From contig CBDEVQ010000089.1 in assembly GCA_965243605.1 (NCBI GenBank), forward strand, positions 1 through 64,000: a stretch of 64,000 bases of DNA, in the 5' to 3' direction. How positions within the stretch are numbered: position 1 is the first letter of the stretch; every line of letters begins with the position of its first letter. The notes under the pieces are model-generated. The model did not search any database and was not told the DNA's origin. It saw only the letters and a program-made list of their open reading frames with translations. This DNA is from JBMYYR01 sp965243605. Lineage in GTDB: Bacteria; Bacteroidota; Bacteroidia; Flavobacteriales; CAJXXR01. Shown in pieces: positions 24,586-32,300 of this stretch. The position numbers were made by a program, and so were the translations under genes.

Positions 24586-25182
24586 CTATTCTTCGATAAG
24601 ATTTCTGTCTAAAATATATTTAGTATCAGGAATCATAGTTACTTCATAATAACGACCTTGCTTAAAGCGAAGTCCTGTAAACCACATTCTAAGTTTACCC
24701 AAGTTTTCAAATTCAACATTTTGAACAGTAAATTTTGATGTTCCTGTCCCAGCCCTAGCTTTTACAACTAGATCTGTTTCTGTAACTGGTTTTTTATTTT
24801 GAATGTATAAATAATCTATTCCTTTAATGGAATATGAAAGAAACCAAGATGCTAGAATTCCAAAACCTATAATACCTATAATCATCACGATACGACCTAT
24901 TACTTTAACTGTCTTCGGTGATAGCTTTTGAAGATTTTTAGGTCCTGTTGCTATTTTTCCTACTTCAGGCTCTCTAAAAAAGAGCGCTGTAATAGAAATT
25001 AACACTATTAGTAAAAGCGCTATAGATAAAATTACTATTGACCAGAATCCGTGCTCCCATCTAGTATCAAAAAAAGATCTTGATATGGCTGGTAGTATAA
25101 ACATGACAATCCCTCCAAAACCCAATATATAGCTTGCTAAAACATCTATTCTCTTATTTATCTTTTTCTGTTTTGTATTCAT
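24586..25182 (-). CDS. Four-span membrane protein, candidate RHS immunity set (2)
   Basis: A 198-residue membrane protein with hydrophobic segments near YILGFGGIVMFILPAIS, GFWSIVILSIALLLIVLISITALFF and VIGRIVMIIGIIGFGILASWFL, followed by a soluble C-terminal domain (IKGIDYLYIQNKKPVTETDLVVKAR onward) with beta-strand character. No known family. It lies 28 bp upstream of the 24306-24557 gene, same strand, and downstream of the RHS gene and the 25260 gene. Candidate immunity or membrane-stress partner. Confidence 0.5.
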   Translation of the reverse strand: MNTKQKKINKRIDVLASYILGFGGIVMFILPAISRSFFDTRWEHGFWSIVILSIALLLIVLISITALFFREPEVGKIATGPKNLQKLSPKTVKVIGRIVMIIGIIGFGILASWFLSYSIKGIDYLYIQNKKPVTETDLVVKARAGTGTSKFTVQNVEFENLGKLRMWFTGLRFKQGRYYEVTMIPDTKYILDRNLIEE

Positions 25183-25259
25183 GTTAATTTACTCAGATTT
25201 ATTTTCTGAGCTATTACTATTCTTCTTGTCATTTCTAGATATTCCATCCATGATACCTT

Positions 25260-25505
25260 TTACTTAAGCTCAATAAAATACATAGCAAAGAATAATAAAC
25301 AAAGAAGACCTATTCCTACCAGTTTTGCCAAGTATACAGAAGACCAGCTATCAAAACTCCATTGTTTTAATATTGGTATTTTTGAAAATCTTTTTCTAAT
25401 TGAGTCTCTAAAGAAATCCTTTTGACTTTTTTTTTCTAAAGTAAAAGCAAGAATGATCAGAATGATACCTATTAAACCTATTGTTGAATGTATTAAGAAA
25501 TTCAT
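25260..25505 (-). CDS. Small two-span membrane protein directly after the cargo RHS gene
   Basis: An 81-residue protein with hydrophobic segments FLIHSTIGLIGIILIILAF and YLAKLVGIGLLCLLFFAMYFI. It starts 2 nt after the RHS stop codon (25508), so it is translationally coupled to that gene, the position where an RHS immunity gene is expected. The RHS tip is also hydrophobic (about 130 residues with Gly/Ala-rich helices), which fits a membrane-active toxin neutralised by a membrane protein. This pairing is inference. Confidence 0.5.
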   Translation of the reverse strand: MNFLIHSTIGLIGIILIILAFTLEKKSQKDFFRDSIRKRFSKIPILKQWSFDSWSSVYLAKLVGIGLLCLLFFAMYFIELK

Positions 25506-25507
25506 AA

Positions 25508-28500
25508 TTATTTTTCATTATTTTTAACCTTATTGTTTGTTTTTTGTTTTTGTATCTTTTTATCACTCTCACCAGAATCAGAGAGATTTCCAAGCAATGC
25601 ATCAGCAGCTGTATTAATAGACTCATTAAGGTCAAAAATTGTACTTGCCTTTCTACTCAATAGCTCAGGTACGAATACTGCTGCTGTATTTTTAAGGAGA
25701 TCAACAGAAGAGCCCTGCTCGTTATCTTGGAAATCTCCAAAACTTTCAAATAAATTTCCCACTTCTGGTAAAACCTGACCTCCTGAATGCACAAGAACCG
25801 CACCCTCTAGCCCCTTAGCAAAAGCATACTTTAGACCTATTCCAGTCGCAGCATCTGCTGATAATACGGACAAGGTTGCCGCACCACTAGCTAATGCAGG
25901 AGCAGCAAATGCACCTGCTGTAATACCAACAATAGGTCCAGCTACGCCAGGATTTGATATCGCAAAATCATATGCCTGACTATCATCAGATAATTGAGCA
26001 GCTGCTTGCCCAATCTCTAAGGTAAAATCATTAAATGATTGTTGCCCTGTTGCATATTCTTTAAACCACTCTCCATTTTCATCTATGTATCGAACTGGAT
26101 TATTTCTTGCGTATGAATAAACATTATGTGATTGCGGATCTCCAAGATACTTTTTAGGTTCAATTTTAGAAATTTCTTTCATTTTATTAGTATCTCCAAG
26201 TGCTAATCCGACTGGATCCTGACTAATAAACCTCCCAACATCACCCTTGTAATACCTCGCTCCGGCATACTGCAAATCAGTAGCCTCGTCTTTGGTATAT
26301 CCTGTATATTGTTTTGATTCGTCACTGTTTCCTGTTTCGGTATGTGTGTCTCCGAATGGATAATATACAAATGATTTGGTCGGTGCTCCTGATTGATCAG
26401 TTGTAATTTCCGTACCACCGAGGTGATCGGTATATACATATTCAAGTGTACCATCTACCACACTTGCGACATATGAGTCTCCTAGATTAAGTGATAGTTT
26501 GATTGATCCACTTTCACTTTCGTAATCTGAGCTTGGGTACAATGTTGTTATTCCATTTTCTACAAGCTTGATTCTTTGTTTTGATTCATCGTAGCTGTAA
26601 CTTGAGTTTGATCCTCCGTTGGTAGATGTACGAAGTGTATTGTCATAGTTCCAAGAATGGTTCCATGTGCTGTCGCTTGTTAGGTTTCCACTATTATCAT
26701 AACTATAGTTTTGTCCGTTAAGACTTGCTAGAGCATGAGGGTTTGCGTTACTTTGCGCGTTTGCGTAAACGTAAGTGTTGATAGGGTTTGTTCCATCAGA
26801 CATCATCATGATATTTCCAATCGGAGAATATTCATAGAGACGAGAATATGATTCATCATTTCCAGCATAATCATACATTCGTGTTTCTTTGAGTCGGTAC
26901 AAATCATCGTATGAATACACTTGGGTATGCTTTGTGTCATTGTCTGCCGTTCGTTCAATCTTGAGAATGTTTCCTACGTTATCATAATCGTATGAAATAT
27001 TTTGAAGTTCGTTTCCGTTTGAAAGTGAAATTTTCTTTTTCAGTTCGTAGAGATTATTCTCATCAAAATGATATTGTGTTTGACTACCATTTTGATAGTT
27101 CACCTTGGTTGCTTTACCATGTACACCGTACTCAGCATTCGCAATTTGGTTTCCGTTATGGGCAAGGCTTGTGGCTTCGCTATATGGTGAATAGCTGTAG
27201 TTTACGTTGTCTCCATTTGGATAAGTTGTAGCTAGTAGTCTTCCCTGTTTGTCATATGAATAATTGAAACTAAAGTTTTGTGAATCGATAGTTTTTGATT
27301 CAGTTTTTAGTTTTCCGTCCTTGTAATAGGAAAGGTTTTTAGCAATATCATTTGTTTGAACTGAACACAGTTTTCCAATTCCAAAGGAACAAGAATCATA
27401 GCTAAGTGTTTTTTCAATTCCTGAAAGTGAATCATTGTCTTCCTTGAGGATTCTTCCTAGTTCGTCATAAGTGAAACTTGTTGTTGATCCGTTTGGATTT
27501 GTTTCCGAAATTAAGTCCCTATCGTTGTAGGTGTAATCCCAGATTCCAAAACTTGAGTCGCCTTGTTTATGGAGGTCTTCAAGTTTTGTTCGTCGCCCTA
27601 ATCCATCATATGAAATGTTTCTAATATTGTCCTCTGCGTCAGTTATTTTCGTCAGAAGAGAAAGAGGGTTGTATTCATAAAAAGTTTTATATACTGAATC
27701 ATTATCATATTCATTGACTTGAACAAGATTTGAGAATGCATCGGTAATAAGATCCTTTTTGTTTCCGAGTGTATCTTTTATCTCTGTTGTAAATCCATCG
27801 TATGAGGTTTGTGTTGATCCTTTTACATTTTCTGTTTCTGTTACACGTGCAAGGGCATCGTATGTGAATTTTGTATAAAGACTTGAGTCAGCATTAAATC
27901 CATCAAAGTGACCATCCTCTGAATGGTATGGAAGTGAGGTTCTCTCAAGTTCCCCTTGGTTGTTGTATACAGAATCAATGACCCTATAATCTCCTTCTGT
28001 CCCTGTTTTTGTTTGAATTGTTCGACCTAAGCCATCAATGAAAGTGTGTGTTATTAGGTCTTCTGAAACACCGTTGTGAACTCTTTGAGCAACAACCCGT
28101 GGGAAGTCAAAGTCATCATATTGATAGCTTTGCAAGGTTTCTACTCCTGCGTCAGCAACTGTTTGTTTTGTTTCAATGAGTCGACCAAAAGCATCATACT
28201 CGTTTGTGCTTTGGGTTCCGTTTTCTGTTGTTGTTGAGATCACTTTTCCAAATGCAGTATCGTATTCATATTGCGTCGTGTGACCCAAGCTATTTGAAAC
28301 AAGCGAAGGATACATATGATACTGATCGTATTCAATATTTGTTACATTTCCAAGTGGATCAATTTGTTTGATAACTTGCCCTATCTGATTGTATTCAAAT
28401 TTTTCTGTTGAGTAATCAGATCCTGAAATCCATGATGAGGTCTTTATTCTATTCCCTGTTTGGTTGTATGAATGCTGTCGTTCAGAAACCTTGTTGTTAC

Positions 28501-31500
28501 TATTATCTTTCAGTGTTTCATTATCTGGAAGGCCAACAATATAGTTTACTGGATTGTTAAAGTACGTCAGGTATTGTGTTCGCTTATCGTTACCAATATC
28601 ACTAAAGCTACCATCAGCATTTGAATCTACTATCCCATGTTGAACATGTTTCGAGATATTACCGTAACTTGAATATTCAAATGATTCAGCCGTATCTACC
28701 GAGTTTGAGTTTCCATCAAAGATCTGAGTAGTATTAGATTTGTTTTGAGTAAATCTTGAGCCTGACCCATTTGGAACAACATTGTAGTTATTTCGTGATC
28801 GTGTATAGAGATTATTGTTATCATCGTACACAGATGTTTCGTACACCTTTCCAAGAGTAAAGTAGCTATCAGCTGGTTCGTTTCCCTGTTCACCATTTCC
28901 TTGATGGTATTTAGTAATGACTCTTGATCCGTTAGCTTTTGTTTCTATCACCTCTGCAAATCCTGCAAATTTTTTATCATGAGGGTTTCTGTAATAGTAA
29001 TCGGCTCCTTTATATTCGTAGGTGGTTTCGGTTGTGTTTCCGAGTCCGTCGGATTGGGTCATTGACTCAAGGACCTGTACAGGGAATGGGACTTTGTTTG
29101 ATTGGTCTTGGATTCTGGCATGAGTATAAGTGAAATCTGTTTCAAAATCTTGAGCTTCTATTCCGGTTAACAGAGAGCTTTCATTTTCATTTTCATACAA
29201 AACATTCATATCATCATAACCCACCATATACCCACTAGGATATCCTGTGAAATGCTTTAGAAAATCTAACAAACCATCGCCATTAAAGTCTCCAATCAGT
29301 GTTCTTCTTCCTTCAAGAGAAATAACTCTATTGTTTGAAAGCGTTGGTAATTCAAAGCTAGTATCAAGCTGAAAACCACTACCTGTATTTATAAAAATAT
29401 TATTTCCTTCATCAGAGTTTATTGGAGAATTATTGTACGCATACCTCTTCCAACGAATTAAGTCAGGCAAACCATCTCCATTTACATCTTGAAACAGTGA
29501 ACCAAATTCATGCTCAGAAGAATCATTAAAGTGGAATTCAACCACATCTCCATTATATTTTTCTGGGAAAGTGTAATCAGAAGATTCAATAAATCCTGAT
29601 CCCGTATTGATATAGAAATTATTACCATATTTACTTTTACCGTATTGATAATAGTGGTATCCGTTAGCTTCTCCCCTTCTGTACCTTACAATATCAGATA
29701 ACCCATCACCATTAACGTCGATATTAAATGTTGCGTAATTACTGTTTGAGCCAACAGATTTTATACCTATCACGTTGTTATTTTGATCAAGTGGAAGTGT
29801 GAAATTTGTGTTTAGATTGTAACCTGATCCAGTGTTTTCATACAAAACATTCATATCATCATAACCCACCATATACCCACTAGGATATCCTGTGAAATGC
29901 TTTAGAAAATCTAACAAACCATCGCCATTAAAGTCTCCAATCAGTGTTCTTCTTCCTTCAAGAGAAATAACTCTATTGTTTGAAAGCGTTGGTAATTCAA
30001 AGCTAGTATCAAGCTGAAAACCACTACCTGTATTTATAAAAATATTATTTCCTTCATCAGAGTTTATTGGAGAATTATTGTACGCATACCTCTTCCAACG
30101 AATTAAGTCAGGCAAACCATCTCCATTTACATCTTGAAACAGTGAACCAAATTCATGCTCAGAAGAATCATTAAAGTGGAATTCAACCACATCTCCATTA
30201 TATTTTTCTGGGAAAGTGTAATCAGAAGATTCAATAAATCCTGATCCCGTATTGATATAGAAATTATTACCATATTTACTTTTACCGTATTGATAATAGT
30301 GGTATCCGTTAGCTTCTCCCCTTCTGTACCTTACAATATCAGATAACCCATCACCATTAACGTCGATATTAAATGTTGCGTAATTACTGTTTGAGCCAAC
30401 AGATTTTATACCTATCACGTTGTTATTTTGATCAAGTGGAAGTGTGAAATTTGTGTTTAGATTGTAACCTGATCCAGTGTTTTCATAATCAAAAACCACC
30501 TCAGGTTTCTCAAAATCCTGCCCATCTTTAAAAGCTTTTTCTTTGATTGAAACAAGAGTGTTATTTTCAGTCACAAGCTCATAGTGACGAAGAAGATCAC
30601 CTTGGAATGCTGTTGAAATTGCATTAATTTCAAAAGCAGTAACTACCTTGAAAGCTGATTTATATGATGTTGTTTGAGTTTGTTTTTGCGTTTTTTGAAA
30701 TTGAATTTGAAATAATTCATCACTGTTATATGAAATAACATCAGGATAGATTTGCCCTTGGTCTTTGCTATATGAATATGAAATACGATCACCGTTTGGG
30801 TTTACCTGTTGTGATAACATCCACGTATATATTTGTGTTGAGTCACTTGGATTGTCTTGTCGTGACAATGTATCTGCACCGAGGATATACTTCACTCCAG
30901 ACTTGTCTGTTAGCTGCCATACATTATTAACAAGTTCATACTTAATAAATGAACCATTTTCTGTACGTGGTACATATTTTGTTCCTCCTTGGTGAACAAG
31001 CTCTCCATCAAAACTTGAAACAAAGTTGTCATCGGTATAAAGATTATTTGTTCCTGTTTTGTTTTTTCTGGTGATGTTTGGAATATTGAAAGACCATCCT
31101 TTTGAAAGAATGTTGTTTGTGTTTGTGTCACTTGAATTATAGGTCAGTGAGATATTTGGCGTTAAACCATTACGCCCCTGCGGAGCGTTTATTGGGAAAC
31201 TATACAAAAGTGAACCTTGGTTTGTAGAGACTTCAGGTTTGAGTTCTATGGTTTTACTTGCATCTGATTCTGCATCAGCATTTGAACTCGATGATGCAGA
31301 TGGTGCTACTGCTGGAGCAAGAGCTTCGTCTTCTGTGGCTTGATCTGATTCAATTTCAGCAGGATCAGACTGTTGCGCTTGCTCAAATTTTGGAGCCTGT
31401 GCTTGACTTGGTGAATCCAAAATTTCTGGAGCCTGAACCTCGTTAATACTCACTTGCTCGACTACTGGTCGCTGATTTCTTTCAACATTTCGTTCGATTT

Positions 31501-31573
31501 CCGCATGCGCAAATGACGACGTTAAAAAACTCATAATAGTAATAAGGCTAATGATGTATTTTGTGGTTTTCAT
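25508..31573 (-). CDS. Secreted SpvB/FG-GAP/RHS-repeat protein, mobile-element cargo
   Basis: A 2021-residue protein with a signal peptide ending in SSFAHA and an Ala/Gln/Glu-rich linker (45-105). A SpvB-like module follows (PEVSTNQGSLLYSFPINAPQGRNGLTPNISLTYNSS and GWSFNIP). VCBS/FG-GAP repeats come next (INTGSGF with DVNGDGLSD-type calcium loops), then dozens of YD repeats and the RHS core (YTGYTKDE, YYKGDVGRFISQDP). The tip after about 1780 has long Ala/Gly hydrophobic stretches (GPIVGITAGAFAAPALASGAATLS) and a Lys-rich end. It is a TcB-TcC-like single-chain shell that would enclose and release a C-terminal toxin. A perfect 645-bp duplication lies within the FG-GAP region. Codon and linker style differ from the native RHS genes at 32-48 kb, so it looks imported. 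Confidence 0.85.
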   Translation of the reverse strand: MKTTKYIISLITIMSFLTSSFAHAEIERNVERNQRPVVEQVSINEVQAPEILDSPSQAQAPKFEQAQQSDPAEIESDQATEDEALAPAVAPSASSSSNADAESDASKTIELKPEVSTNQGSLLYSFPINAPQGRNGLTPNISLTYNSSDTNTNNILSKGWSFNIPNITRKNKTGTNNLYTDDNFVSSFDGELVHQGGTKYVPRTENGSFIKYELVNNVWQLTDKSGVKYILGADTLSRQDNPSDSTQIYTWMLSQQVNPNGDRISYSYSKDQGQIYPDVISYNSDELFQIQFQKTQKQTQTTSYKSAFKVVTAFEINAISTAFQGDLLRHYELVTENNTLVSIKEKAFKDGQDFEKPEVVFDYENTGSGYNLNTNFTLPLDQNNNVIGIKSVGSNSNYATFNIDVNGDGLSDIVRYRRGEANGYHYYQYGKSKYGNNFYINTGSGFIESSDYTFPEKYNGDVVEFHFNDSSEHEFGSLFQDVNGDGLPDLIRWKRYAYNNSPINSDEGNNIFINTGSGFQLDTSFELPTLSNNRVISLEGRRTLIGDFNGDGLLDFLKHFTGYPSGYMVGYDDMNVLYENTGSGYNLNTNFTLPLDQNNNVIGIKSVGSNSNYATFNIDVNGDGLSDIVRYRRGEANGYHYYQYGKSKYGNNFYINTGSGFIESSDYTFPEKYNGDVVEFHFNDSSEHEFGSLFQDVNGDGLPDLIRWKRYAYNNSPINSDEGNNIFINTGSGFQLDTSFELPTLSNNRVISLEGRRTLIGDFNGDGLLDFLKHFTGYPSGYMVGYDDMNVLYENENESSLLTGIEAQDFETDFTYTHARIQDQSNKVPFPVQVLESMTQSDGLGNTTETTYEYKGADYYYRNPHDKKFAGFAEVIETKANGSRVITKYHQGNGEQGNEPADSYFTLGKVYETSVYDDNNNLYTRSRNNYNVVPNGSGSRFTQNKSNTTQIFDGNSNSVDTAESFEYSSYGNISKHVQHGIVDSNADGSFSDIGNDKRTQYLTYFNNPVNYIVGLPDNETLKDNSNNKVSERQHSYNQTGNRIKTSSWISGSDYSTEKFEYNQIGQVIKQIDPLGNVTNIEYDQYHMYPSLVSNSLGHTTQYEYDTAFGKVISTTTENGTQSTNEYDAFGRLIETKQTVADAGVETLQSYQYDDFDFPRVVAQRVHNGVSEDLITHTFIDGLGRTIQTKTGTEGDYRVIDSVYNNQGELERTSLPYHSEDGHFDGFNADSSLYTKFTYDALARVTETENVKGSTQTSYDGFTTEIKDTLGNKKDLITDAFSNLVQVNEYDNDSVYKTFYEYNPLSLLTKITDAEDNIRNISYDGLGRRTKLEDLHKQGDSSFGIWDYTYNDRDLISETNPNGSTTSFTYDELGRILKEDNDSLSGIEKTLSYDSCSFGIGKLCSVQTNDIAKNLSYYKDGKLKTESKTIDSQNFSFNYSYDKQGRLLATTYPNGDNVNYSYSPYSEATSLAHNGNQIANAEYGVHGKATKVNYQNGSQTQYHFDENNLYELKKKISLSNGNELQNISYDYDNVGNILKIERTADNDTKHTQVYSYDDLYRLKETRMYDYAGNDESYSRLYEYSPIGNIMMMSDGTNPINTYVYANAQSNANPHALASLNGQNYSYDNSGNLTSDSTWNHSWNYDNTLRTSTNGGSNSSYSYDESKQRIKLVENGITTLYPSSDYESESGSIKLSLNLGDSYVASVVDGTLEYVYTDHLGGTEITTDQSGAPTKSFVYYPFGDTHTETGNSDESKQYTGYTKDEATDLQYAGARYYKGDVGRFISQDPVGLALGDTNKMKEISKIEPKKYLGDPQSHNVYSYARNNPVRYIDENGEWFKEYATGQQSFNDFTLEIGQAAAQLSDDSQAYDFAISNPGVAGPIVGITAGAFAAPALASGAATLSVLSADAATGIGLKYAFAKGLEGAVLVHSGGQVLPEVGNLFESFGDFQDNEQGSSVDLLKNTAAVFVPELLSRKASTIFDLNESINTAADALLGNLSDSGESDKKIQKQKTNNKVKNNEK
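29194..30483. repeat. Perfect 645-bp tandem duplication in the FG-GAP region
   Basis: The unit 29194-29838 is followed at once by a copy at 29839-30483 that is identical wherever I compared it. The period of 645 bp equals 215 codons, so the frame is kept and two extra FG-GAP blades are added. The lack of any divergence implies a very recent event or an assembly artefact. Confidence 0.85.
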
Positions 31574-31650
31574 ATAAAAATACTATACCATCAATACTGA
31601 ACATAGAGCAAATAGGACTATAAACTCGTTAATTTAGGGAGTCTATAAAC

Positions 31651-31686
31651 AAACAACGCTCATCATAATTATGGTGAGCGTTGTTT
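31651..31686. terminator. Long terminator of the native RHS operon
   Basis: AAACAACGCTCA (31651-31662) and TGAGCGTTGTTT (31675-31686) pair over 12 bp, and four more weaker pairs extend the stem to an AATT loop. It is about 95 bp downstream of the leftward gene at 31780 and upstream of the cargo RHS promoter. Confidence 0.75.
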
Positions 31687-31755
31687 TCAAATTAACTGAA
31701 CCAATATTACAAGATTGCAAATCACTCCGTGACTCTTCGTTTACATGCATTCTTG

Positions 31756-31770
31756 CTAGGGATTCCCTAG
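31756..31770. repeat. CTAGGGA-T-TCCCTAG palindrome near the element's possible right end
   Basis: Perfect 7-bp arms around one base, 10 bp beyond the stop of the native lipoprotein gene. It could be part of a terminator, an att site or a binding site; there is no matching copy at the left end that I can see. Confidence 0.4.
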
Positions 31771-31779
31771 AACCCTTTC

Positions 31780-32289
31780 CTATTTACAATCACCTTTAAC
31801 TCTATAAATACAATTCTCACTTAAAAATTCAATAAGAGTATTATTCTCATAACTATCATCATCTCGATTCACCATTTTGCCGTAATAGTACTCAAATACC
31901 TTATCATGTTTCCTTATATAAAGAGCTTGATGATTATATATCTTACCTGAATCATGCTCTAATTTAAATTTAACAAACAACTTATTATCACACTCTTCAA
32001 CTTCATATTCATCAAAATCATACTGTTCGTGTCCTCTAGTTGCCCATTTCTTAATTGTGTTGTTAAACAATAATGTTCCTGTTGAAACACTTAAATATAT
32101 AGAATCACCATTCACATAAAATTCTCTCTGGTCAGCACTTATCAAAAAAATCGAATTATTGTAACCATAGTAATCTATTTTATTAAACGAATCAGGTATT
32201 TTAGATTCACATTTTTCTTTGAAGTTGCATCCCATTGCAATAGCAATCAAAAGTAATACCTGTCCAACTCTACATATTCCTGTTATCAT
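31780..32289 (-). CDS. Lipoprotein directly after the RHS gene, candidate immunity protein
   Basis: A 169-residue lipoprotein with signal peptide RVGQVLLLIAIAMGC. The mature part is a small beta-rich domain with acidic patches (HEQYDFDEYEVEECDN) and four further Cys residues, so disulfides are possible. It starts 11 bp after the stop of the giant RHS gene and ends in its operon terminator. Position, size and periplasmic or outer-membrane location fit an immunity protein for an exported RHS tip. It shares no recognised family, which is usual for such genes. Candidate only. Confidence 0.6.
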   Translation of the reverse strand: MITGICRVGQVLLLIAIAMGCNFKEKCESKIPDSFNKIDYYGYNNSIFLISADQREFYVNGDSIYLSVSTGTLLFNNTIKKWATRGHEQYDFDEYEVEECDNKLFVKFKLEHDSGKIYNHQALYIRKHDKVFEYYYGKMVNRDDDSYENNTLIEFLSENCIYRVKGDCK

Positions 32290-32300
32290 CTATAAATAAT

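Larger units (their letters stand above)
200..31650. mobile_element. Composite mobilizable element with cargo (approximate limits)
   Basis: The interval holds two recombination systems (a tyrosine pair at the left end, a large serine recombinase at 17.8 kb), a relaxase, a MobC-like protein, two VirD4-type ATPases, a replication-initiator-like protein, a primase/helicase relative, a DNA methylase, two XRE regulators and cargo. The left limit is placed where an RHS gene is broken (about 195-220). The right limit is only inferred to lie between the cargo RHS gene start (31573) and the native RHS operon terminator or the palindrome at 31756-31770. No clear terminal direct repeat was found by eye. 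No VirB-like channel genes are visible, so it is probably mobilizable rather than self-conjugative. It could also be two nested elements. Confidence 0.55.

Noticed and set aside
31574..31779. Exact right end of the mobile element
   Set aside because: No direct repeat matching the left edge was found, so the end is only given as a range.
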